From Lachnospiraceae bacterium (GTDB lineage Bacteria > Bacillota > Clostridia > Lachnospirales > Lachnospiraceae), in assembly GCA_016288005.1 (NCBI GenBank), contig JAEEXY010000014.1:1-52943 (forward strand): a stretch of DNA of 52,943 nucleotides, read 5' to 3'. The notes under the pieces are model-generated. The model was given only the letters and a program-made list of their open reading frames with translations. It made no database searches and was not told the origin of the DNA. The position numbers were made by a program, and so were the translations under genes. Positions 27,044-34,900 of this stretch are shown here, piece by piece. Position 1 is the stretch's first letter. Each line of letters starts with the position of its first letter.

Positions 27044-28776
27044 TGCTGTCCGATATCCCTTCCTATCTCGCGCGTGTACAGCCACGCGACATCGTCTCCG
27101 TCATGCAGAATATAGTCTCCGCAGCCGACTGAGGGTGCTTCGCCGTTTACATAATACATCCATCCCGAGAGCTCGCCGTACTCATACTCATAAATATGGT
27201 TGATGCCGCTGATATAGTATGCTCCGTGCGCCCCCACCGATGTCTTTTTATTCTCGAGGTGTATCTCATTCTCACGCACAGCGCCGATCAGCAGATCGTA
27301 AACGCTCTCTCCCTCGACGATACCATACTCTGTTTTCCCAAGGATCACGCCGTCCGTGGGGATGAACTCTGACGCCTCCCCTACTATGGAGTCGCAGCGT
27401 ATCGTAAATGTCACTGTCCCGACGATCTCGGCCTCTGCGGTACCTGTCCCCGAATAATAGCTCTCCTTCGAGCGGATGTCGGTCTTATATACGACCAGGA
27501 CCGCCAGCAGCGCAATGACCGCAGCAAAGATAAAGTTTTTGTAATTGCGCTTTTTGAAGATAAACAGCAGCGCGCAGGCCAATGCGAAAAGACCGGCGAT
27601 CACGGCATATGCGACAGGTTTGTAGTTTACGGCTGCAGCCTGCTCTGCCGGGGGACTGTCTATGCTGCCGGGCAACGTGTTGTTCCCGGTGACAGGCACC
27701 GAGTCTTTGTCATCCCCTATACTGTCCCCGGTGACAGGCACCAACGTACCATCGGTGCCTGCCACCGTGTCTTTACTGCCGCCATCTGCCGTGCCTCCGG
27801 TGCCCGGCACCATATTGTCTGTCATGTTCCCGGTGCCTGTCACCTCTCCCAGCACATAGTACGGTCCTTCGCCTGCCTTCATCGTCACATAGGCTTCCAT
27901 TGCGGCAAAAACCTGCATTGTCGCCGTTGCATTGCTCTCTCCGCCCGCTATGTGGGCATAGGTCCCGTCCGGCAGCCTGTATGCGGCCAGTCCGTCAAAT
28001 ATCGTATTTCCGTTTTTTATGAAGCGTTCATCCTCTGCGGCATCGATCCCGAGTGACGAAAGCGCTATCAATACCTGCGCGGTGCTCTCCGCGTTTGCGG
28101 CACCGAAGCCGGAGTATCCGCCGTCAGCGTTCTGCTTCCGGGACAGCAGCTCCACGGCCTCATCAGTGTCCCCCGCCGTAGTATCTGTGATACTCCCTGC
28201 GAGTGCCTGAACGACCATCGCGGTCACATCCACATCCGAGTATTCTCCGATCACGGACCAGCCGCCGTCATCATGACGCAGTTCGAGTATGTCGGATATT
28301 ATTTTCTCCGGCGGATATATCGCGCTCTCATAACCGTTATTATACAGATGGAGCCCGTAGACCAGACTCATGATGCCCTGCGCGCCGACTGCCTCATTGA
28401 CGGTATCGGTAATGTAGGGGTTATCGCGGTCGGCGACCGTGAGACACAGCGCGTATTTGAGTCGCGTCGTAGCTGCCCGAACCTCGTTTTCCGCCAGATA
28501 CCGCGAAAGTGCCGCAGCATATCCCGTAAGATCGTGTCCGCCTTCCTTTGCGAGCGCATAGGCATAGGTTTCCGCAGTAACTCCTGCGTTCGGGACCAGA
28601 TCCTTTTCGATCCATTCGTCCGTATTCGCCGCGCCGCATTCCTGCATTTTAAACATGACAATACCGCTGATGACGCTGTTCGCGTCATCAACGGCATCCG
28701 CTCTGCAATATTGTGTACCGGCTCCTGCCGCCATCATCAGGCAGGCCAGTATCAATGCCAGAATCTTAGATCTCAT
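27040..28776 (-). CDS. Transcobalamin/intrinsic-factor-like membrane protein (toroid + DUF4430)
   Basis: A 578-residue surface protein. A signal peptide (MRSKILALILACLMMAAGAG) precedes an alpha/alpha-toroid region (about 30-310) with terpene-cyclase-like motifs HDDGGWSVIG and QNADGGYSGFG. A Gly/Thr/Val-rich linker (about 310-382) follows, then two membrane helices (about 386-406 and 415-435) joined by KKRNYKN, and a C-terminal DUF4430 domain (about 475-575) with GKTEYGIVEGESVYDLLIGA, SGWMYYVNG, SVGCGDYILHDGDDVAW. Animal intrinsic factor and transcobalamin have the same order, an alpha/alpha barrel then a beta domain related to DUF4430, and hold cobalamin between them. Both domains would face outside. 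With the riboswitch and ECF genes, corrinoid capture is the natural inference. Confidence 0.75.
   Translation of the reverse strand: MRSKILALILACLMMAAGAGTQYCRADAVDDANSVISGIVMFKMQECGAANTDEWIEKDLVPNAGVTAETYAYALAKEGGHDLTGYAAALSRYLAENEVRAATTRLKYALCLTVADRDNPYITDTVNEAVGAQGIMSLVYGLHLYNNGYESAIYPPEKIISDILELRHDDGGWSVIGEYSDVDVTAMVVQALAGSITDTTAGDTDEAVELLSRKQNADGGYSGFGAANAESTAQVLIALSSLGIDAAEDERFIKNGNTIFDGLAAYRLPDGTYAHIAGGESNATATMQVFAAMEAYVTMKAGEGPYYVLGEVTGTGNMTDNMVPGTGGTADGGSKDTVAGTDGTLVPVTGDSIGDDKDSVPVTGNNTLPGSIDSPPAEQAAAVNYKPVAYAVIAGLFALACALLFIFKKRNYKNFIFAAVIALLAVLVVYKTDIRSKESYYSGTGTAEAEIVGTVTFTIRCDSIVGEASEFIPTDGVILGKTEYGIVEGESVYDLLIGAVRENEIHLENKKTSVGAHGAYYISGINHIYEYEYGELSGWMYYVNGEAPSVGCGDYILHDGDDVAWLYTREIGRDIGQQ
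27685..27844. repeat. Five GGTGnCnGnCACC palindromic units inside the linker of the transcobalamin-like gene
   Basis: Near-palindromic words of 14-17 bp occur at 27685-27703, 27726-27742, 27753-27767, 27797-27811 and 27829-27844, for example CCGGTGACAGGCACC and CGGTGCCTGCCACCG. They encode repeated VPVTG/VPGTG-like residues in the linker between the toroid and the membrane helices. Similar GGTGCC palindromes are common dispersed repeats in Clostridia; an origin by repeat expansion is inference. Confidence 0.6.
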
Positions 28777-29575
28777 TGCTTCTCTTTCTCTCATTTGCTG
28801 TAATAGCGCAGCCTGCAGCGATCAGGAGCATGCCGAGTGCGGCATACAGAGATACGGGTGCAGTACCAGTCTTGGGCAGACCTGCCGCCGCAACGCTTGC
28901 AACGCATACGGGCGGAACCAGCGTCATGGTGTCAGACTTTGCGCTGATAACATATGTTCCGGACTTGTCAAGCTTAACGACCGCTTTGCCCTCGGCATCG
29001 GTCACAACGCCTGCGTCCTCGCCGTTAACGGTGATCTTTGCGCCTTCTACGGGGCTGACAACCTGATTCCAGTCGGCATCGTAGCCGAGCGAGCTGAGTG
29101 TGAGGCTGATCTCATCGCCTGCGGATACGCTCTTTGCCGAGCTGTCAAACCAGCTGTAAGCATCCGACCAGCCTACGAGGTCTGTATATACAAATGCATA
29201 TACATGATCACCTGCGTTAACGGGATCGGTAAGGCTCCATGCGGATGCGTCGTTAACATAGTAGCCGTAAGAACCGCCGTTCTCAACGCCCCAGAGCTTT
29301 GTAAGGCTCAGGCCGTAGTCACCGAGCGCCGAACCGTAGCCTGCCTCGGCTCCGCCCTCGAAAAAGCTCTCGTGAGCCGCATAAAGTACATCATTTATAG
29401 TTATCGCACCGTCTCCGTCGATGTCGGAAGCGGTAACTTCCGCTCTTGCAACAGCCAGTTTTCCGTTTTCATCCGCGATCGTAACATAAGCCTTAACGTC
29501 TTCGGCCGAAACCGAGATCGCTGCCGATGAAAGGACCAGAACCGCCGCAAGAATCATAGCTGCAAATCTTTTCAT
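28766..29575 (-). CDS. Sortase-anchored surface protein with dockerin-like EF loop and DUF4430-like domain
   Basis: A 269-residue cell-wall protein. It has a signal peptide (1-24), an EF-hand/dockerin-like loop DIDGDGAITIND (51-62), then a domain with YGLSLTKLWGVENGGSYGYYVNDAS and NAGDHVYAFVYTD (about 60-140) that follows the layout of DUF4430/transcobalamin-C domains. An Ig-like segment (about 150-225) and a sorting signal follow: LPKTG at 233, a hydrophobic stretch and a basic tail (ANERKRSNEI). It overlaps the preceding gene by ATGA and the following gene by 11 nt. Placed right after the riboswitch, it may be the outermost corrinoid-binding layer; binding is not shown. Confidence 0.75.
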   Translation of the reverse strand: MKRFAAMILAAVLVLSSAAISVSAEDVKAYVTIADENGKLAVARAEVTASDIDGDGAITINDVLYAAHESFFEGGAEAGYGSALGDYGLSLTKLWGVENGGSYGYYVNDASAWSLTDPVNAGDHVYAFVYTDLVGWSDAYSWFDSSAKSVSAGDEISLTLSSLGYDADWNQVVSPVEGAKITVNGEDAGVVTDAEGKAVVKLDKSGTYVISAKSDTMTLVPPVCVASVAAAGLPKTGTAPVSLYAALGMLLIAAGCAITANERKRSNEI

Positions 29576-29874
29576 TGATCCATAACCTCTTTCCTTAATG
29601 ATTTTTGCTGTTTCTTTGCCTCGGTACGGCGCCTCTTGGATCTGATACGTTTTTCGACCGTTTTCAGTTTTTTCTCATCCCCGCGCGGTTCCTTTAAGCC
29701 CGCAGCCTCCAAAGCTCTCGGCCACGGCCCGAAAAAAGCCTTGATAGCCACTACCTCACGCTCCGAAAAATCAGCGCGCTTCGGGAAACGCTCCTCGCCC
29801 CCGGTCCGCAATTCATCCGCTTTCGCCCTAAGCAAACCGATGCAGAGCTCCTTTGTGAACTTATCTCCGTCCAT
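29572..29874 (-). CDS. Small HNH-repeat (homing-endonuclease-associated repeat) protein
   Basis: A 100-residue basic protein. ATG 29874 follows GGAGG at 7 nt and is preferred over an upstream in-frame start that would fall in the riboswitch leader. The central part RFPKRADFSEREVVAIKAFF followed by GPWPRALEAAGL resembles the homing-endonuclease-associated repeat, a small DNA-binding module. The tail is strongly basic (KRIRSKRRRTEAKKQQ). There is no nuclease domain. It is the first gene after the cobalamin riboswitch and is coupled to the next gene by ATGA, so its expression should respond to cobalamin. Its role is unknown; nucleic acid binding is inferred. Confidence 0.7.
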   Translation of the reverse strand: MDGDKFTKELCIGLLRAKADELRTGGEERFPKRADFSEREVVAIKAFFGPWPRALEAAGLKEPRGDEKKLKTVEKRIRSKRRRTEAKKQQKSLRKEVMDQ

Positions 29875-29931
29875 TTCAAAACCTCCGCGGTATAGTGTCT
29901 TATGCAGGCTGCCGGCGATCACTCCCCGGAC

Positions 29932-29968
29932 AAAAATAAAACACCTGTCATTAAAAATATGACAGATG
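29932..29968 (-). terminator. Intrinsic terminator between the cobalamin riboswitch and its operon
   Basis: On the minus strand CATCTGTCAT-ATTTTTA-ATGACAGGTG forms a 10-bp stem with one G-U pair, followed by TTTTATTTTT. It lies about 70 nt past the riboswitch core and about 60 nt before the first gene, so it is a good candidate for the riboswitch expression platform. Confidence 0.8.
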
Positions 29969-30039
29969 CTTTTTCCCACACAAAACCAATCCCGTACCGA
30001 CCACGGGATTAAACGGTTGCACTTTCATATCCAAAATGT

Positions 30040-30176
30040 TCATACCGAACACGCCCCGGCAAGTATTCTGACTTATGGGCAGCGCCCAATCACAGTAATG
30101 ATGGTTGCGACGGAATCTCACCGAACTTCCCTCTGATCCGCTCATGCGGAACCGGAGCATGCATATTCAATTAACA
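30040..30176 (-). ncRNA. Cobalamin riboswitch
   Basis: On the minus strand the conserved blocks occur in order: GGGAAGTTCGGTGAGATTCCG, GCAACC, TTACTGTGA, GGGCGCTGCCC and the B12 box AAGTCAGAATACTTGCC (30074-30058). This matches the cobalamin riboswitch family. Ends are approximate. A second hairpin (AATCCCGT/ACGGGATT, 29988-30012) and then the terminator follow, so bound cobalamin probably stops transcription before the six-gene ECF operon. The whole 370-nt gap between the regulator gene and the HNH-repeat gene is promoter, riboswitch and terminator. Confidence 0.93.
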
Positions 30177-30198
30177 GCGGTGCTCACGCACCAAAATC

Positions 30199-30227
30199 AT
30201 TATAATTGCAGTTATATGAAAATACAA
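30199..30227 (-). promoter_or_regulatory. Promoter of the cobalamin riboswitch operon
   Basis: On the minus strand TTGTAT (30227-30222), a 17-nt spacer and TATAAT (30204-30199). It lies 15 nt after the stop of the AraC-type regulator gene. Confidence 0.78.
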
Positions 30228-30242
30228 CCGCTCATACGCACT

Positions 30243-31811
30243 TTAATATCTTTTTGAATTCTGCTCCCTGTATTCGGTCGCCGACATGCCTTCGGCTTTT
30301 CTGAAAACAGTGGCAAAATACCCATCGCTCGCAAATCCGACGAGCCCGGCGATGTCCTTGACCTTTATGTTGCTGTTTTTCAGCAGCTCCCGTGCGCGCT
30401 CGAGCCTGTAGTTCTTGATAAAGCTGTTGATCGACTCGCCCTTTAGCCTCCTGAACATCGCGCTCAGATAGTTCGGGGACAGGAAAACCCTCTGTGCTAT
30501 GTACTCCATGGTGAGCGAGGGATTCTTATACTCGGAGCGGATGATCGCGATAACTTTGTCAACGACCATCGTGCTGTCGTTCGCATAGCTGCTCTTTTTC
30601 TTTTTCTCGGCCTTTTCGAGGATGGCGAGCACGCTCTCCTCAATGGACCATATATCGGGAACAGTCAGTATGAACTTCGCGGCCTCCATGCTCTCGTTGT
30701 TGGTGAGGACATCGGAATACTGCGACAGCCTGCTGAGAATCTCGATAAAGATATGGCGCACATAGATGTTGCTCATGCTGCCTTCCTGCTCTATGCGGCT
30801 CACGGTCCTCCGGATGCCCTCAGCGGCCTTTTTAAACTCCCTGAACCTTATGTCCTCATAAACCTGCATCAGGAGAGTCTCCACGTTCTCATCGGCGCTG
30901 CCCTTCTGCGTGTAGGCAACCCTGTCGACGAGCACATCGCCCTCTTTTAGGAAAAACCGGTTTTCCTCGAGCACGTCGAATTTCTTATATGCCGAGAGCA
31001 GGTCCACTCCGTTCTGGGAGGGAATGCTTATCAGCACGGTGCTGTCACATCCGAGCTCCAGCCTGATGCCTCTCCTCAGCTTTTCGCCGAATGCCCGCAG
31101 GTTGCGTTCGTACGGGATCTTGTCGGTAACGGTAAAGAGCAGCTCACGGTTTCTCGATATGTTCAGGCAGAAAAACTCTGCGTACTTCGATTTGAGCAGC
31201 ATCTGCATGATCCTGTTCTCGGCGCCCGAGAGCGACGACCCGGATGACAGAATGAGTATCAGCGTTATATATCTGCCGTTGAATTCCCTGGCCTTGAACT
31301 CCTTTGCCTCCTCGGACAGCTCGGCATCGGCGGCCTGTATCAGTTCCTTTAAGATGCTTACGGAACGGAAGGAATCGTTTTCGAGCTTTAAGAGTTTGCG
31401 CTCCGCCGCGATATCTCTTTTATGCTCCAGCTCCTCTATGAGAGCCGCGGTATTCTGCTTTAGTTTTTCCTCATCGGCGGGATCCGCTATCACCGGAGAA
31501 ACTCCGAAAAGCACCGGCTCGGAAAGTGCCGCGATATCCTGTTTCCTGCAGTAGAGGACCAAAGTGCAGTATCTGTCGTTTGCCCTGCATTTCTTCACGA
31601 AGTCATCATGATAAGACCGCAGCATATCAATGTCTGCGATCATAACCTCAGGCTTTCTTCTTGTCTGTTCCAGCAGCGCGTTATGAGCGTTTTTCGCCTC
31701 AAATGCCTCAAACCGCCCGGCATCTGCGAGCCAGTCCGCTATCTCTTTCCGCATATCGCTGTCCGCCGAACAGATCAGAGCCGTAAACAGATCCTCGGTG
31801 TTCTTTTTCAT
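30243..31811 (-). CDS. Receiver-like/AraC-type transcription regulator
   Basis: A 522-residue DNA-binding regulator. An N-terminal receiver-like domain (about 1-120) has an acidic pair in CSADSD and a possible phospho-acceptor in ADIDML, but the usual late Lys is not clear. A long middle region (about 130-410) matches the YesN-type layout. The C-terminal AraC domain (about 425-522) has two helix-turn-helix motifs (LTMEYIAQRVFLSPNYLSAM and VKDIAGLVGFASDGYFATVF). No histidine kinase gene is adjacent. Its position before three large secreted-protein genes suggests that it controls them. Start choice is unusual: ATG 31811 is separated from GGAGGAAGG by a hairpin, while GTG 31823 lies inside the stem. 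Confidence 0.85.
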   Translation of the reverse strand: MKKNTEDLFTALICSADSDMRKEIADWLADAGRFEAFEAKNAHNALLEQTRRKPEVMIADIDMLRSYHDDFVKKCRANDRYCTLVLYCRKQDIAALSEPVLFGVSPVIADPADEEKLKQNTAALIEELEHKRDIAAERKLLKLENDSFRSVSILKELIQAADAELSEEAKEFKAREFNGRYITLILILSSGSSLSGAENRIMQMLLKSKYAEFFCLNISRNRELLFTVTDKIPYERNLRAFGEKLRRGIRLELGCDSTVLISIPSQNGVDLLSAYKKFDVLEENRFFLKEGDVLVDRVAYTQKGSADENVETLLMQVYEDIRFREFKKAAEGIRRTVSRIEQEGSMSNIYVRHIFIEILSRLSQYSDVLTNNESMEAAKFILTVPDIWSIEESVLAILEKAEKKKKSSYANDSTMVVDKVIAIIRSEYKNPSLTMEYIAQRVFLSPNYLSAMFRRLKGESINSFIKNYRLERARELLKNSNIKVKDIAGLVGFASDGYFATVFRKAEGMSATEYREQNSKRY

Positions 31812-31822
31812 CGCTTTGCGCA

Positions 31823-31850
31823 CGGTTCCTTATCGGAACCGCCTTCCTCC
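31823..31850 (-). promoter_or_regulatory. Hairpin between Shine-Dalgarno and start of the AraC-type gene
   Basis: The leader reads GGAGGAAG then GCGGTTCC-GATAA-GGAACCGT, an 8-bp stem with one G-U pair, then GCGCAAAGCG and ATG 31811. Folded, the hairpin would bring the strong Shine-Dalgarno close to the ATG; unfolded, the spacing is about 30 nt. Confidence 0.45.
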
Positions 31851-31859
31851 GTTATGCAC

Positions 31860-31888
31860 AGTTTAATCCAAAAAGCGTTCCAAAACAA
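31860..31888 (-). promoter_or_regulatory. Probable promoter of the AraC-type regulator gene
   Basis: On the minus strand TTGTTT (31888-31883), a 17-nt spacer and TAAACT (31865-31860). The transcript would start near 31853 with a leader of about 40 nt holding the hairpin. Confidence 0.45.
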
Positions 31889-31917
31889 GCGTATAGTCAC
31901 CCCGTGCGATCAAATAC

Positions 31918-31987
31918 AGAGGGGGACGGTTCCCTCGCCCGCCTCCACACCTTATACGGCGGGAGGGATATAAGAACCGTCCCTCTG
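31918..31987. repeat. Palindromic repeat with GGGACGGTTC core after the phosphatase gene
   Basis: Outer arms CAGAGGGGGACGGTTC and GAACCGTCCCTCTG pair with a 2-nt bulge; inner arms CCCTC-GC-CCGCC and GGCGGGAGGG also pair. It lies 13 nt after the end of the large phosphatase gene. There is no T tract on the minus strand. It shares its core word with the elements at 23.75 kb and inside mtaB. Confidence 0.7.
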
Positions 31988-31999
31988 AATGGAACTGTT

Positions 32000-34900
32000 T
32001 TATTTTACCGTAACGGTTGTCTCAAACTTCTTAACCGTTCCGTCAGGAAGCGTTACCTTAACGGTGATCTTAGCCTTGCCCTTCTTAACAGCTGTTACGG
32101 TACCCTTCTTGCTGATCTTAACGATCTTCTTGTCACTCGAGGAATATGTAACCTTTGTGCCCTTAAGCTCGGGAGGAAGTACAAGACCCATAGCCTTCTT
32201 CTTTGTCTTGCCTGCCTTTACGCTGACTTTCTCCTTAACGCTGATCTGGTCGTCCAGAGTGATGACCGTCTTCGAAGATGCCTTCTTCGATACGAGAACA
32301 TACTCACCCTCAGCATATGCTGTAAACTCAACATATCCGTCGGCATCAACCCTGATCTCGGTATCGACCGTCTCAAGGAGCTTCTTATTCTCTCTGTCAA
32401 CCTTGTAGAGGTAGAGAGTCCTGCCGGCCTTGCCGATCTTCTTGGAACTTACCTTAACCTTGACGGTCTTGGGCTCTCCGGACTTAACATCCTCAACTTC
32501 AACATCAAAGCCTGTGAGCTTCTTGCCGGTAAACTCCTTATCCTTCGAGAAGTACTCAGCCTCGATCTCTTCTGCCTCGGCTGCCGCACCTTCGGGGGTC
32601 TCGGGGTTGTCGATATCAACCTGCTCGGAAGGTGTACCTTCGGGTGTTCCGGGATTGTCAATATCTACCTGTCCGGGAGTATTGCCGCTGTCTCCGGGTT
32701 CCTCGTCATCATCAACGATAGGAGGAATGATGATCGGTACGGTGCCTGTTCCGCCGGGTGCAACCGGAACATCGATCTCTTCGAACTCGATCCTTCCGCC
32801 TACAGGCAGAGTGCCTGCTGTAAGACCGCCGATGTAATCCTTATTGCTGATAATGATGGGTGCGCTCTTTGCGGTAATGCTGAAATCGATAGTTGTCTCG
32901 CCCTTAAAGAACGCGGATGCATTGCTGAGTGTAATGTGCAGCGTGTAGTTACCGATCTCCTTCGGGAGCTTATCGGTCCTGTAGTACTGGCTGCCGTTTG
33001 CGAGGGTACCTGTTACGGTGTAAACGATCTTGTCGTAATCCGTGAACTGGATCTCCTCTTCTTCGGTACCGGGTATAACCGCAAGAATATCATCTGCCTC
33101 AAGTCTGGCGGCCTTGCCGTCGTACTCCTTGCTCTCTACGTAAACGCCTGTGAACTCTACCGGCTTCTTGTCCAGGTCGGGCTCATGATTGCCATCCTTG
33201 ATAACCGTGAAGGTATCGAACAGATCACTCTTTCCGCCTGAGAAGCAGTAGGTATCGTATGTCATTACGTCGCCGCTGAATCTGATCAGAGCGAAGAACT
33301 GCTTAGCGTATTTCAGACCGCACTCAATACCGTTGATCGGGCTGACTGCCAGTCCGTCAAGGATGCACTGATCGGGCATCTGATAACGTGCCTCGGCGTT
33401 GTCCTTCGATATCTCAAGAGACTTGGTGCCGCCGTAGTTAATGGTGATGTAATGTGTGCCTTCGGGCTCAACGTTCCAGATCCTGTCACCTTCATACTCG
33501 ATCTCGGGTGTGAAAGGATTGTCGTAGGATACATCGCCGTGACCCTTGAAGGTCTCACGCTCGTTGCTCTGGTATCCCGAGAACTGCTGACCGTTCAGAT
33601 CCTTGCCGTAGTAGTAAGGAACCGTTCTGGTGTATGCATGGTCATGTCCCTGGAGAACAAGGTCAACCTTGTACTTTGCAAGGAGCGGTGTAATATTCGC
33701 ACGCAGGCAGCGCGATCCGCCGTCCATCGTGTGATAACCTACCGACATCATGCCTGCATGGGTCAGGTAAACGATCCACTTGATCTTGCCTTCCTCGCGA
33801 AGCTGTGCCGCCTTTTCGAGCTGAGACACGATCCAGTTGTACTGCTCGTGATAATCGGCCTTTGAGTCGTACTCACCGTTAGCGGGATGGCTGTCAAGGT
33901 TACCCGACTCGTTCGAGTTCGAACCGAGCAGGAACACATTGCCTACCTGGTAGCTGTAGCATGCGCCGGTCCTGTGAGTATTGTGCTTTCCGTCAGTACA
34001 ATAATCCTGGAAATCAATATCGTACATCGACCAGAAAATATCTTCGGTTACGTCGTGGTTGCCCGCAACGGGAACGATAACGGTGTTCATCAGATCGTCC
34101 GCGTCGAAATCCTGTGACATGTTGAACTCATCGATGAATACCTTGCCGTCATGGCACTCGTTGGTGATATCACCTGTATCAATGGTGCCGACATGTGCCG
34201 AACCGGTCTTCCCGAGCTTCTTATAAGCCTCGCGGAGCAGGTTCTCGAACTGTCTGTACTCAGACTCCGAAGTAGCCTGAGGGTCTGTTACATGAATAAA
34301 TGTGAAATCATCAAGCTCGGAATCGATAGTCATCGTGCCGGGTCTTGACCAGCCGGAGGTCTCGCTTCCGACTCTGTAGTAGTAAACGTTCTTGTCGAGA
34401 AGGTTCTCGATATGAGCCTTATGGCAGGTGTAAACCGTAGCGTCCTTTGAGCTGTTGGTAAACGATTTGCAGAAGTAGTCGGGAATCGTTACGACCTTAT
34501 CCGTATCCCACCAGAACTCCGAGATATCTTCTACGTCGTTCTTGTTGATCACCTGAAGCACCGAATCAGTTGCTTCATTATTGCTTGTTCTCCACGCTAC
34601 GCCGCGGGAGAAGATGTCATTGTAGTAAGTAACCGCGATACCCTGAACATTCGCGCTGATCTCGTAAGGGCAAGCAGGCTTTGCGGGCTCTGAGTTATCG
34701 ACAACATCGGTAAGGATGTACATGCCCTTGATGATGATCGCCGAACCCTGTGTTACGTACACATTTTCAGCGTCTTCCGCATTTGCCTTGCCGCGCAGCG
34801 CGTAAAGTGTCTGTCCTTCGAGGGAATCGGGGATATTGAATATCGCCTTGTTATCAATGGTATTTACATACGTAAGATAAGGCGTATCCTCGAATGCGTC

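Noticed and set aside
26276-27115. Plus-strand frame opposite ecfT
   Set aside because: Its product is Arg/His-rich and has no start signal, while the minus strand encodes a clear membrane protein with an EcfT motif.
31904-33241. Long plus-strand reading frame opposite the phosphatase gene
   Set aside because: It is antisense to a gene with clear domains and a ribosome binding site. It has no start signal and shows no recognisable protein motifs.
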